64,000 nucleotides of DNA, taken from the NCBI RefSeq assembly GCF_000183425.1, contig NC_014759.1, positions 1,116,001 through 1,180,000 of the forward strand. Direction: 5' to 3'. The first letter of the stretch is position 1, and each line of letters opens with the position of its first letter. A program made the translations under genes and the position numbers. Shown here one piece after another: positions 20,455 through 29,390 of the stretch. The notes beneath the pieces are model-generated. The model was not told the origin of the DNA. It was given only the letters and a program-made list of their open reading frames with translations, and did no database searches. This DNA is from Marivirga tractuosa DSM 4126 (lineage in GTDB: Bacteria; Bacteroidota; Bacteroidia; Cytophagales; Cyclobacteriaceae).

Positions 20455-21210
20455 ATGTTATCAATTAAAAATTTGCACGCCTCAATTGAAGGCAAAGAAA
20501 TATTAAAAGGCATCAACTTGGAAGTAAAGCCAGGTGAAGTTCATGCCATCATGGGGCCAAATGGTTCCGGAAAAAGTACTTTAGCCTCTGTTTTAGCTGG
20601 TAGAGAAGATTATACCGTTGACTCAGGCGAAATCACTTTCAATGGAAACGATTTATTGGAATTAGAAGCTGACGAAAGAGCTAAAGAAGGTGTTTTCTTG
20701 GCTTTTCAATATCCTATTGAAATCCCAGGTGTAAGCACAACCAACTTTATGAAAACGGCTTTAAATAAAATCCGTGAGCATAAAGGTTTAGAGCCTTTGG
20801 ATGCTGTTTCTTTCCTAGCCAAAATGAAAGAGAAAATGAAGTTGGTTGAAATTGATCAAGCCTTATTGAGCCGCTCATTAAATGAAGGTTTCTCTGGTGG
20901 GGAAAAGAAAAGAAATGAAATTTTCCAAATGGCGATGTTAGAGCCTACACTTTCCATCCTTGATGAAACTGATTCCGGTTTGGATATTGATGCCTTGCGA
21001 ATTGTAGCAAATGGTGTTAATAAACTAAAAAATGATGACAATGCAACAGTAGTGGTAACACACTATCAAAGGCTATTGGATTATATCGTACCAGATTTTG
21101 TTCATGTTTTATTCGATGGTAAAATCGTTAAAACTGGCGGAAAAGAGCTAGCACATAAGCTGGAAGAAAAAGGCTACGATTGGATTAAGGAAGAAGCAAG
21201 CATTGCATAA
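20455..21210 (+). CDS. sufC: Fe-S cluster assembly ATPase SufC
   Basis: A 251-residue ABC-type ATPase that powers the SufBCD scaffold. Walker [10 protein letters not shown] (about residues 34-42), the signature SGGEKKRNE and Walker B with [13 protein letters not shown] are all visible; the ETDSGLD form is specific to SufC. It lies 18 bp before sufD. Confidence 0.96.
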   Translation: MLSIKNLHASIEGKEILKGINLEVKPGEVHAIMGPNGSGKSTLASVLAGREDYTVDSGEITFNGNDLLELEADERAKEGVFLAFQYPIEIPGVSTTNFMKTALNKIREHKGLEPLDAVSFLAKMKEKMKLVEIDQALLSRSLNEGFSGGEKKRNEIFQMAMLEPTLSILDETDSGLDIDALRIVANGVNKLKNDDNATVVVTHYQRLLDYIVPDFVHVLFDGKIVKTGGKELAHKLEEKGYDWIKEEASIA

Positions 21211-21228
21211 TTTTAATCAGCAATACAT

Positions 21229-22554
21229 ATGAGTAAATTGATTAAAGAAGATATAGATAAATTTTTCATTGGGCAATTTAAAGCTTTTGAAAGCTCTCTT
21301 AACGGAGAAAGTAAAAAGCCATTGCACGCAAAGAGAAAACAAGCAATTGATAATTTCAAGGAGCTTGGTTTTCCTCATGCAAAACATGAAGAATATAAGT
21401 ACAGTAATGTAGCCAAGATGTTTGGCAAGCTTTTTAATGTGGGAAATCTGTCTGACGATAGCTTTTCATTAAGTTTAGATGAAGCTTCTAAGTACTTTAT
21501 TCCTGAGTTGGATGCCATTCGTTTGGTATTTGTAAATGGAGTATTGGATAATAAATTATCTGATATGGAGACACTTCCGAAAGGGGTACATATCCAAGCT
21601 ATCAAAACTGCAGCGGATGATTATGCTGAAGATTTTGAGAAGCATTTCAACACCCATGAAATAGAAGGTGCTGATAATTTTTCTGAATTGAATACGGCAT
21701 TTACAAATGGTGGAGTATTTGTGAAAATTGATGCTAATGCAGTTGTAGAAACACCAATTGCTTGCTATTATTTTAATGATGCTAAAAATGCAGATGTTAT
21801 CAGTCAGCCAAGAAATTTGGTGATTGCCAAGAAAAATAGTCAAGCCTCACTGATTGAATCTTATGTCACCTTAGGTGAAAACACAAGTTTCACCAATGCA
21901 GTGACTGAAATTGTGATGGAAGACGATTGTGTTTTCAATTACTACAAATATCAGAATGAATCTGATCAGGCTATTCAAGTTGGGGCTACTATGGTGCACC
22001 AATTAGGAAAATCTGTTTTCAATGGTGTGACTTTAAGTTTAAATGGAGCTATGCTTCGAAACAACTTAAATACTGCCATACATAAAGAGCATTCAGAAAC
22101 CAATATGTACGGATTGTATCTATTGGATAGAAAAACTCATGTTGATAACCACACTGTAGTGGACCATAAAGTACCGAATTGCGAAAGTAATGAGATGTAC
22201 AAAGGTATTTTAGATGGTCAATCAAGAGGGGTTTTCAATGGTAAAATATTTGTAAGGCAAGATGCTCAAAAAACCAATGCATTTCAATCGAATAGAAATG
22301 TAGTGCTTTCTGATGATGCTGAGGTAGATACAAAACCACAATTGGAAATATGGGCAGATGACGTGCAATGTTCTCACGGTGCCACAGTAGGGCAACTGGA
22401 TGTAGATCAGCTATTCTACTTAAGAGCCAGAGGAATTGATAAGCATACGGCTAAATCAATGTTATTAAATGCTTTTGCATCTGATGTTTTAAGCAATATT
22501 AAAATTGAAGCTTTCAGAACATTAATTGAAGGCAAAATTAACGAAAGATTATAA
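21229..22554 (+). CDS. sufD: Fe-S cluster assembly protein SufD
   Basis: A 441-residue paralogue of SufB that pairs with it on the scaffold. The C-terminal half carries the SufBD core: CSHGATVGQLDVDQLFYLRARGID with the conserved cysteine and histidine. It follows sufC closely and ends before a 426-bp gap filled with hairpin repeats. Confidence 0.94.
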   Translation: MSKLIKEDIDKFFIGQFKAFESSLNGESKKPLHAKRKQAIDNFKELGFPHAKHEEYKYSNVAKMFGKLFNVGNLSDDSFSLSLDEASKYFIPELDAIRLVFVNGVLDNKLSDMETLPKGVHIQAIKTAADDYAEDFEKHFNTHEIEGADNFSELNTAFTNGGVFVKIDANAVVETPIACYYFNDAKNADVISQPRNLVIAKKNSQASLIESYVTLGENTSFTNAVTEIVMEDDCVFNYYKYQNESDQAIQVGATMVHQLGKSVFNGVTLSLNGAMLRNNLNTAIHKEHSETNMYGLYLLDRKTHVDNHTVVDHKVPNCESNEMYKGILDGQSRGVFNGKIFVRQDAQKTNAFQSNRNVVLSDDAEVDTKPQLEIWADDVQCSHGATVGQLDVDQLFYLRARGIDKHTAKSMLLNAFASDVLSNIKIEAFRTLIEGKINERL

Positions 22555-22640
22555 ACACTTTATTAAGTAAAAATATCCCCGTTTTATAGAGGATTATAGC
22601 TCGATTAGGTTAAGGATTTTTAGCAGGGATTGCTTAAAAA

Positions 22641-22871
22641 TAAGGTTGCTCCTACGGAGCTTGGTTAGCCGTTTTGCATGAAAATTACCATAATATAGCC
22701 CTCTGGGGCTGAATTAAAGTAAATAAAGATTAAAAAATGGAATTAATTTATATCTGCTATTTTACCTTGTAGTAAAAATCAAAACACAATAATATTGTAA
22801 GTCCCATAGGGACGAACTTATGGTAACAAAAATATAGACATATATGAACAAGCTCCGTAGGAGCAACCTTA
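22641..22871. repeat. Composite inverted-repeat element between sufD and sufS
   Basis: The 426-bp gap (22555-22980) has no gene. Arms of 23 bp at 22641-22663 and 22849-22871 are exact reverse complements with the core GCTCCTACGGAGC. Between them are a hairpin AGCCCTCTGGGGCT (22697-22710) and GTCCCATAGGGAC (22801-22813). The nested set resembles a small non-autonomous mobile or REP cluster inserted in the suf operon. A further small GTCTTT/AAAGAC hairpin precedes sufS. Confidence 0.75.
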
Positions 22872-22980
22872 TAACCTAAACATTTTAGGACTTGAAAATA
22901 TATAAAAGCACAAATGATTAGTTTACAAGAATGTAAAACTAGTCTTTGTTGTTAAAGACAAGATTATAAATATAAAGAAT

Positions 22981-24219
22981 ATGAGCACAGCAGTAGCACC
23001 AAAATTGGATATTCAAAAAATCAGAAAAGACTTTCCCATCCTTGAACAAAAAGTGAACGGAAAGCCTTTGATTTATTTTGATAATGCTGCTACCACTCAA
23101 AAGCCCAAACAGGTGATTAACGCTATCTCAGAATATTATGAAGGTTATAATGCCAATATTCACAGAGGTTTACATTCGCTTGCTGAAAAAGCTACGACTG
23201 CTTTCGAAGACAGCAGAAAGGTTTTTCAAAAGTTCATTAATGCAGCTGAAGTGGAAGAAGTGATTTTCACCAAGGGCACTACTGATGGAATCAATCTGAT
23301 AGCCAATGCTTACGGTAGAAAATTTCTTCAAGAAGGTGATGAAATCTTAATCACTGCAATGGAGCATCACTCGAACATAGTGCCCTGGCAAATGATAGCA
23401 GAAGAAAAGGGTGCAATTTTGAAAGTAGTTCCTGTGAATGCTAAAGGTGAAATTTCACTTGATGATGTTGAGAAACTAATTACTGATAAAACTAAAATTG
23501 TATCGGTGGTTTATGCTTCCAATTCATTAGGTACTGTTAATCCTGTTAAAGATATTGCAAAATTAGCGCACGCTAAAAATGCGCTGATGGTAGTGGATGG
23601 AGCACAAGCTTCTTCTCACTGTGTAGTAGATGTACAAAATTTAGATTGCGATTTTTATGCGACTTCTGGTCATAAAATGTATGGTCCAACAGGCTGCGGA
23701 ATTTTGTATGGAAAAAGAGCCATTTTAGAAGAAATGACGCCTTACCAAGGCGGTGGGGAAATGATTGATAATGTGAGTTTTGAAAAAACCACTTATAATG
23801 ACATTCCTTATAAATTTGAAGCGGGTACTCCTAATATTGCTGATGTTGTGGCTTTAAAAAAGGCTGCAGAATATATTGATGCAATCGGAAAAGATAATAT
23901 AATGGCACATGAACAAGCTTTGACTCAACATGCTCATGAAAGATTATCAGAAGTGCCTGGAATTAATTTCTATGGTACAGCAGCTGAAAAAGTAAGCGTA
24001 GTGTCCTTTACAATTGATAATGTTCATCCGTATGATGCAGGGATGATGCTAGATGCAAAAGGCATTGCAGTAAGAACGGGACATCATTGCACGCAACCAT
24101 TAATGGATCATTTCGGAATTGAAGGAACGATTAGGGCTTCCTTCTCTGTTTACAATACAATAGAAGAAATTGATTTTTTTGCAGACTCTTTAAAAGATAT
24201 AGTGGCAAAATTTAGTTAA
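22981..24219 (+). CDS. sufS: Cysteine desulfurase SufS
   Basis: A 412-residue group II PLP-dependent cysteine desulfurase that takes sulfur from cysteine and passes it to SufE. The PLP lysine is in ATSGHKMYGPTG and the catalytic cysteine in RTGHHCTQP. The N-terminal IRKDFPIL and YFDNAATTQKP motifs mark the SufS/CsdA class. It lies 10 bp before sufE. Confidence 0.96.
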   Translation: MSTAVAPKLDIQKIRKDFPILEQKVNGKPLIYFDNAATTQKPKQVINAISEYYEGYNANIHRGLHSLAEKATTAFEDSRKVFQKFINAAEVEEVIFTKGTTDGINLIANAYGRKFLQEGDEILITAMEHHSNIVPWQMIAEEKGAILKVVPVNAKGEISLDDVEKLITDKTKIVSVVYASNSLGTVNPVKDIAKLAHAKNALMVVDGAQASSHCVVDVQNLDCDFYATSGHKMYGPTGCGILYGKRAILEEMTPYQGGGEMIDNVSFEKTTYNDIPYKFEAGTPNIADVVALKKAAEYIDAIGKDNIMAHEQALTQHAHERLSEVPGINFYGTAAEKVSVVSFTIDNVHPYDAGMMLDAKGIAVRTGHHCTQPLMDHFGIEGTIRASFSVYNTIEEIDFFADSLKDIVAKFS

Positions 24220-24229
24220 AAATTAGTCA

Positions 24230-24673
24230 ATGGCTGACAATACAATCAACGCAAAACAAGACGAGATAATAGGACAGTTCTCCATGTTGGACGGAGACAT
24301 GGAAATGATGATAGGTTATTTGATTGAGCTTGGAGAAAAGCTTCCTGAAATGCCTGAATCATTAAAAACTGAAGATAATATAGTAAAAGGTTGCCAATCA
24401 AAAGTATGGTTGACTGCAGATGAAAATGAGGGGAAACTTCATTTTCAAGCAGATAGTAATACCGCCATTACAAAAGGATTGGTTAGCCTATTAGTTTCTA
24501 TTTTAAACAATGGCAGAATAGATGATGTCTTAAATGCCGATTTATATTTTGTTCATAAAATAGGCATGAATCGTTTTATAGGGACGCAAAGGTCAAATGG
24601 TTTTTTATCCATGATCAAACAAATCAAAATGTATGCGTTGGCGTATAAAACAAAATTAGAAAATGAAGCTTAA
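24230..24673 (+). CDS. sufE: Sulfur acceptor protein SufE
   Basis: A 147-residue SufE-family protein that accepts persulfide from SufS and hands it to SufB. The acceptor cysteine is in VKGCQSKVW. It is directly downstream of sufS and 11 bp before the sufT-like gene. Confidence 0.93.
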   Translation: MADNTINAKQDEIIGQFSMLDGDMEMMIGYLIELGEKLPEMPESLKTEDNIVKGCQSKVWLTADENEGKLHFQADSNTAITKGLVSLLVSILNNGRIDDVLNADLYFVHKIGMNRFIGTQRSNGFLSMIKQIKMYALAYKTKLENEA

Positions 24674-24684
24674 ATTGATGCATT

Positions 24685-25026
24685 ATGGCAGAAGAAACAA
24701 AATTTGAAAAGAAAACAGAAGTTCCCAATTTAAGAGATAAAGTGCTGGAAGCCATCAAGTCAGTTTACGACCCTGAGATTCCTGTTGATATTTACGAATT
24801 AGGATTGATTTACGAGGTGAATGTATATCCGGTAAACAATGTATATATCCTAATGACTTTAACTTCTCCCTCCTGCCCTGCTGCGGAAGAAATTCCAAGC
24901 GAGGTTGAGATGAAAGTGAAGTCTATTGAAGGTGTAAGTGATGTGAAAGTGGAATTGACTTTTGACCCACCGTACTCTCAGGAAATGATGAGCGAGGCAG
25001 CGAAACTTGAATTAGGCTTTATGTAA
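24685..25026 (+). CDS. sufT: SufT-like Fe-S maturation factor (MIP18/DUF59 family)
   Basis: A 113-residue protein with the DUF59/MIP18 core (KSVYDPEIPVDIYELGLIYEV) and the conserved TSPSCPAAEEIP cysteine segment. SufT-type proteins help mature Fe-S proteins. Its place at the end of the suf cluster fits this. There is no N-terminal extension. Confidence 0.88.
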   Translation: MAEETKFEKKTEVPNLRDKVLEAIKSVYDPEIPVDIYELGLIYEVNVYPVNNVYILMTLTSPSCPAAEEIPSEVEMKVKSIEGVSDVKVELTFDPPYSQEMMSEAAKLELGFM

Positions 25027-25159
25027 AGCTCCCTAGATCACAAAGAGGGAAGTTTCATGTAAGGAGTAATTAAATGTGTACAATAAATTAAAATAGAAAT
25101 GGTGAGATTTAACTGATTTAGTATAAAATCTCATCATCATAAATCTTAAATATATAAAT

Positions 25160-25576
25160 ATGTATCCTGAAGAATTAGTAGCACCAATGCGTGCAGATTT
25201 AACAGAAGTTGGTTTTGAGGAATTCAAAACAGCTGATCAGGTGGCTGAGCACCTAAAAGACCATAAAGGAACTTCTTTAATGGTAATCAATTCAGTATGT
25301 GGTTGTGCTGCAGGTGCAGCTAGACCAGGCGTTAAGTGGGCAGTTCAACAAAGTCCGAAGAAGCCTGATAACTTGACAACTGTTTTCGCTGGTGTTGACC
25401 AGGAAGCAGTGGCAAAAGCTAGAGAGTTAACGGCTCCTTATCCGCCATCTTCGCCTTCTATTGCTTTATTTAAAGACGGTGAATTGGTTCACTTTGTAGA
25501 AAGACACCACATTGAAGGAAGAACTGCTGAAATGATTGGAAATCATTTGGTGCAGGTTTTTGAGGAGTATTGTTAA
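25160..25576 (+). CDS. Bacilliredoxin (BrxA/BrxB, DUF1094 family)
   Basis: A 138-residue thioredoxin-fold protein with the family CGC motif (NSVCGCAAGAARPG, about residues 48-61). Bacilliredoxins remove bacillithiol from oxidised proteins. In Bacteroidota, some of which make bacillithiol, it often sits with suf genes. It lies 133 bp after sufT and is followed by a strong terminator that ends the cluster. Confidence 0.88.
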   Translation: MYPEELVAPMRADLTEVGFEEFKTADQVAEHLKDHKGTSLMVINSVCGCAAGAARPGVKWAVQQSPKKPDNLTTVFAGVDQEAVAKARELTAPYPPSSPSIALFKDGELVHFVERHHIEGRTAEMIGNHLVQVFEEYC

Positions 25577-25612
25577 GAGAGATGCTAGAACATATAGTCT
25601 AGAATCTAGACT

Positions 25613-25648
25613 AAAAAGGTTGTTGGAATAATCCAACAACCTTTTTTT
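25613..25648 (+). terminator. Strong intrinsic terminator after the bacilliredoxin gene
   Basis: A 14-bp perfect stem (AAAAAGGTTGTTGG with CCAACAACCTTTTT), a 6-nt loop and a T-run. It is preceded by a small inverted repeat AGTCTA/TAGACT at 25596-25612. Confidence 0.88.
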
Positions 25649-25698
25649 ATGAATTCTTCTTATTTTATTATTAACCTGAGTTTCGAAATAAGCAATTA

Positions 25699-25714
25699 GA
25701 CGGTTCTAACCATC
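25699..25714. repeat. Second copy of the GACGGTTCTAACC palindromic repeat
   Basis: GACGGTTCTAACCATC matches the element at 9482-9497 at all but one position, and the flanking AGAC/CAaAC also recurs. Both copies lie in short gaps at the ends of converging genes. Confidence 0.55.
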
Positions 25715-25740
25715 AAACCGCATGCATCACTGCCTTATTC

Positions 25741-27384
25741 TTACTGATAATCAGCAGGAATCTCCCTCGCTTTAGTTTTCTTTTCAAAAGCATAGGCAAT
25801 TTTCAATAATTTCTCTTCTGAATATGGTGCTGCAATGAACGTTATGCCTTTTGGCTGACCGTCTTTCTCATACCCCATCGGTACAGTCAAGGCCGGATGA
25901 TGAGCCACTGCTGCATATCCTGCACTCCAATTATTGATAGATAAAACAGCATCTAATTCATTCTCATTCATCATCGTTTCAAAATACCTTCTTCCTTCAC
26001 TCATTAAGCGAGTTTTCAAACTATCAAATTCCATTGCAGAGGTAGAATCATTTACTATCCCATCAAATCTGGCTTGTCCATAAGGAATTCTAGTAGCTGA
26101 ATCCTCTAAATTAAATTGAATCACATCCTGAACTGAACGTAGTTCAACACTTGGGCCAGCATAATTTTCAAAGTAGTGCGGCAAATCCGCTTTCATATCT
26201 AAATTCAATAAGGTTAGAAAACCAGATAGATCTACTTCTGGGGCTTCTACTTCAACTAATTCAGCTCCCAATTCTTCCAACTGCTTAACATTGACTTTAT
26301 ATAAAGAATCTTCCAAAAATCCTTTCATCACTCCCAATCGCATGCCTTCTAAATTACTTTCCTTTAAAGATTTCCAGTAATCTTTTTCAGGTGAGTTGCC
26401 AACAGTTACCTCATCTTCAGAATCTTCACCAGTTAAAGCTGAAAGGATAATTGCATTATCCATTACATTTTTGGTCATCGGACCAGGGGTGTCTAAAGTA
26501 CTGGAAATTGGTACTATCCCTCCTCTACTTAATAAACCAACAGTTGGCTTTAATCCTACAATAGAATTTGAACTGGAAGGGGATAAAATAGAACCAGAAG
26601 TTTCTGTTCCAATTGCACCAGCTGCGTAATTTGCTGCCATGGAAGAACCACTACCTGAGCTAGAACCGCCCGTATCAAACTCTCCTCTTCCATAAGGATT
26701 CAACGTTTGCCCACCGATGGCGCTATAGCCATTCGGGCAACCATCACATAGAAAATTCGCCCACTCACTCAAACTAGACTTACCTAATATAATTGCTCCG
26801 CTGTTCTCCAAACGACTAACTATATGAGCATCACCAGTTTGATTATTCTGCAAAGCCACTGCTCCTGCTGTGGTTGGTATTCCTTCAAAATTGATATTAT
26901 CTTTTAACAAAATGGGCATTCCATAAATGGGATGTTGATCACCTGACTTACCTTCATCTCTTGCTATTGCTTCTTCAACTGCAGTAGGATTAATAGATAT
27001 TATATTATTTAAAGTGCTCAAACTATCATTTTCAAACAGGGCAATTCTATACAAATACCACTGCGTTAATTCTTTATAGTTCAGCCTACTATCTGAAATG
27101 GCATTTTGCATACTCATCATATCCTGTTCCAGAATAAGTGGCTTTAAACGCTTATAATCATCAGCGCTAAAATCACTGATTTGAGGTTCAATTTGCTTCC
27201 ATAAATCATTTCTATCACTTACTTTGGATTGGATCAATTTATAGCGCATGTATTCGGACTCATGATCAGCATTCTTAGCAATTATGGCAGTTTCATCATA
27301 AGGAACCCAAGTCTCTATTTCTGTATCTGGCTTTTTATCACAAGCCCAAATAACCAAAAGCAGCAAGTAAAATATTCTTCTCAT
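25741..27384 (-). CDS. Amidase-signature family lipoprotein
   Basis: A 547-residue protein from the ATG at 27384. That start gives a lipoprotein signal peptide (MRRIFYLLLLVIWAC); the upstream ATG at 27414 would add ten polar residues. The amidase signature is clear: a Lys in ILLKDNI, then the glycine/serine-rich block GGSSSGSGSSMAANYAAGAIG with the Ser-cisSer-Lys triad, and GIVPIS downstream. It hydrolyses an amide in the periplasm or at the membrane; the substrate is unknown. Confidence 0.88.
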   Translation of the reverse strand: MRRIFYLLLLVIWACDKKPDTEIETWVPYDETAIIAKNADHESEYMRYKLIQSKVSDRNDLWKQIEPQISDFSADDYKRLKPLILEQDMMSMQNAISDSRLNYKELTQWYLYRIALFENDSLSTLNNIISINPTAVEEAIARDEGKSGDQHPIYGMPILLKDNINFEGIPTTAGAVALQNNQTGDAHIVSRLENSGAIILGKSSLSEWANFLCDGCPNGYSAIGGQTLNPYGRGEFDTGGSSSGSGSSMAANYAAGAIGTETSGSILSPSSSNSIVGLKPTVGLLSRGGIVPISSTLDTPGPMTKNVMDNAIILSALTGEDSEDEVTVGNSPEKDYWKSLKESNLEGMRLGVMKGFLEDSLYKVNVKQLEELGAELVEVEAPEVDLSGFLTLLNLDMKADLPHYFENYAGPSVELRSVQDVIQFNLEDSATRIPYGQARFDGIVNDSTSAMEFDSLKTRLMSEGRRYFETMMNENELDAVLSINNWSAGYAAVAHHPALTVPMGYEKDGQPKGITFIAAPYSEEKLLKIAYAFEKKTKAREIPADYQ

Positions 27385-27490
27385 AGTATGAAATTTTGTA
27401 ATTATATTAATCAAAAATCAAGATAACAATTTACAAAGCTTTAGATTCAGACATTATCAATTTTACATCATTGGTTAATTTGAGTGGTAA

Positions 27491-28471
27491 TTAATAAAAA
27501 TCAGAACCGTTAATAAAAACTCCCCAATAAAACTTCCCTTCCCTCAATTCTTGATGTTCTTTAAAGAGATATGAGTTACCATCTTTATCCACCATAGGGA
27601 CATGACGACTCTTTGCAGTATTCCATCTTCTAGGCCAAATCGGTAAATCATGCATGAATTTATTCTGAATTAAATTCCTTATTTTCTCATGATCATAACC
27701 AGATGAAATTCTTAACTGATTTCCAAAAGGCAGTTGTCGAGTATAATCGATAGCAAGAATTCCATGAGAATATTTTCCGTAAGGTGTATCGCTTAAATCA
27801 AAATAGCCATAGCGTGAAAAATCTGACGAATTAACTCTTTTGGTATCAGGATCATCCTTATTTCCAGTCCAGAATAAAAAGGAAGAGGCAATACTTTGAA
27901 GTGAATCCTGATATCCTATTCTCAGGGCTGCAGTTCGAAATTTATCCACTGTTTCTGCAGCCAACAGATCGTTTTCATGAAGGAGAAAAAAATGTCCAAA
28001 ATTCAACCCTATTTCTCCTGTAGGTTGACTAGTATTCCAGTTATTGAAGTAATAGCGATAGAAATAATGAAATTGATAGAAAGCTCGACTACTAAAGGGC
28101 GAATTACTAATGGCTCGAAAAATAATCGGCCTTCGATCAAATGCTGTTGCCAGTTTTATTCCCGCTATATGCTGAAAAGAATTTTCATAGTATCCGAAGT
28201 CTTTAAAGGTATAGAAAAAATTGTATTGAAAACTGACATTGGCATAAGACTGACCAAAAGTACTGCTCAGGCTTAACCCTACCCTGTTTTGATGAGAACC
28301 AAATTGCAAACTTATTCCACCACTTACATAATATTTTAAACTATTACCCTTACTATTCCACTCTTGGGCACATATTTTATTGGTATAGAGGCATACTAAT
28401 ACTAAGCTGACAAAAAAGATTGGTTTATGCACTTCCTTTCTAAAAATCAATTTTAATTTATTGAATAACAT
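27491..28471 (-). CDS. Secreted protein, possible polymorphic toxin type 23 domain
   Basis: A 326-residue protein with an N-terminal export segment (PIFFVSLVLVCLYTNKICAQ) and alternating aromatic/polar beta-strand sequence. The C-terminal part (KYSHGILAIDYTRQLPFG, then IQNKFMHDLPIWPRR and HVPMVDKDGNSYLF) resembles Bacteroidota proteins annotated with polymorphic toxin type 23, which are predicted nucleases. I recall this by pattern and cannot confirm it. No obvious immunity gene is next to it. It could instead be an outer-membrane beta-barrel-like protein. Confidence 0.5.
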   Translation of the reverse strand: MLFNKLKLIFRKEVHKPIFFVSLVLVCLYTNKICAQEWNSKGNSLKYYVSGGISLQFGSHQNRVGLSLSSTFGQSYANVSFQYNFFYTFKDFGYYENSFQHIAGIKLATAFDRRPIIFRAISNSPFSSRAFYQFHYFYRYYFNNWNTSQPTGEIGLNFGHFFLLHENDLLAAETVDKFRTAALRIGYQDSLQSIASSFLFWTGNKDDPDTKRVNSSDFSRYGYFDLSDTPYGKYSHGILAIDYTRQLPFGNQLRISSGYDHEKIRNLIQNKFMHDLPIWPRRWNTAKSRHVPMVDKDGNSYLFKEHQELREGKFYWGVFINGSDFY

Positions 28472-28676
28472 CTCCTTGTAGGAATTATATATGCTGTTGC
28501 ATAGCGTATAATAAAAAGCAATCTAAATCCATCATTTGTAATTAACGCTAGTGGCAATTATAAATAATTCAGATCATCAGTTTAACAAAGCTATTTTAAA
28601 GCAAAGTATCAGTATTAAACTTTAAATAACAAAAATCACTATACTTGTGGTAAGATATCAACAAAATTTAGCAACA

Positions 28677-29138
28677 ATGATGATAAAAACTACCTTAGTT
28701 CTCATTTTCGGCTTGTATGTGTATTCTCCCCTCAATATACATGCACAAAATTCGTCAGATAAAATGGAGCTTGAACAGATGCTCCACACATTTATGGATG
28801 GAGCTTCAAAAAATGATTCTCTCATTCATGCTAATTTTTGGGCGGAAGATTTGATCTATACAAGTTCTAATGGAACTCGTTTTGGGAAAAAAGAAATTAT
28901 AGGTCGTTTTAATTCTAATGAAAAAACTAAAATTGAAACTCCTTCAAGCACATATGCCGCTGAGGATATTATCATACAGCAATATGCCAATACCGCTATT
29001 GTAGCCTTTAAAATGAAAGCAGTTAGTGATACTAGCATTCAGTACTACCTAAACAGCGGTACTTTTCTTAAGAGAAATGGCAAGTGGCAAGTGGTCAATT
29101 GGCAAGCCACCATAAGCGGTAAACCGATAAAGAAATAA
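28677..29138 (+). CDS. Secreted NTF2-like (DUF4440-type) protein
   Basis: A 153-residue protein with a signal peptide (MMIKTTLVLIFGLYVYSPLNIHAQ) and an NTF2/SnoaL-like fold pattern (LIHANFWAEDLIYTSSNG ... WQVVNWQAT). The ATG at 28677 is chosen over the GTG at 28647 because it starts the signal peptide. It is a likely periplasmic single-domain protein. The ligand or reaction is unknown. Confidence 0.7.
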   Translation: MMIKTTLVLIFGLYVYSPLNIHAQNSSDKMELEQMLHTFMDGASKNDSLIHANFWAEDLIYTSSNGTRFGKKEIIGRFNSNEKTKIETPSSTYAAEDIIIQQYANTAIVAFKMKAVSDTSIQYYLNSGTFLKRNGKWQVVNWQATISGKPIKK

Positions 29139-29233
29139 GGTTCCTTTATTGGTTATAGCAACGATAACTATAGAAATACAAAATATTATTTGGTTGTTTT
29201 TTAACATATAGTGATTTATCAAAAAATTATTTC

Positions 29234-29241
29234 TACCTTTG
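29234..29241 (+). promoter_or_regulatory. -7 promoter box for the DEAD-box helicase
   Basis: TACCTTTG fits TAnnTTTG and implies a start near 29246, leaving an unusually long untranslated leader of about 145 nt before the ATG at 29391. Confidence 0.55.
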
Positions 29242-29245
29242 TGCA

Positions 29246-29390
29246 ACAATTACAATCCTAGGCTACTCGAAAGGTTCGAAAATGGCTTGGGTTAAGCCAG
29301 GGAATAATCGAGAGTCGCTTAATGCAATAGGCTGCTTAGCAGTCATGTCACAACATATCCCTGATATTGTATTAAATTTTAAAACAACAC
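29246..29390 (+). promoter_or_regulatory. Structured 5' leader of the DEAD-box helicase mRNA (candidate)
   Basis: The leader contains three visible hairpins: TCGAA/TTCGA (about 29267-29279), TGGCTT GGGTT AAGCCA (29283-29299) and CTGC TTA GCAG (29332-29342). An outer CTCGA/TCGAG pairing can enclose the first two. DEAD-box helicase and cold-shock genes commonly have long regulated leaders, so cold or autoregulation is plausible but not shown. Confidence 0.4.
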
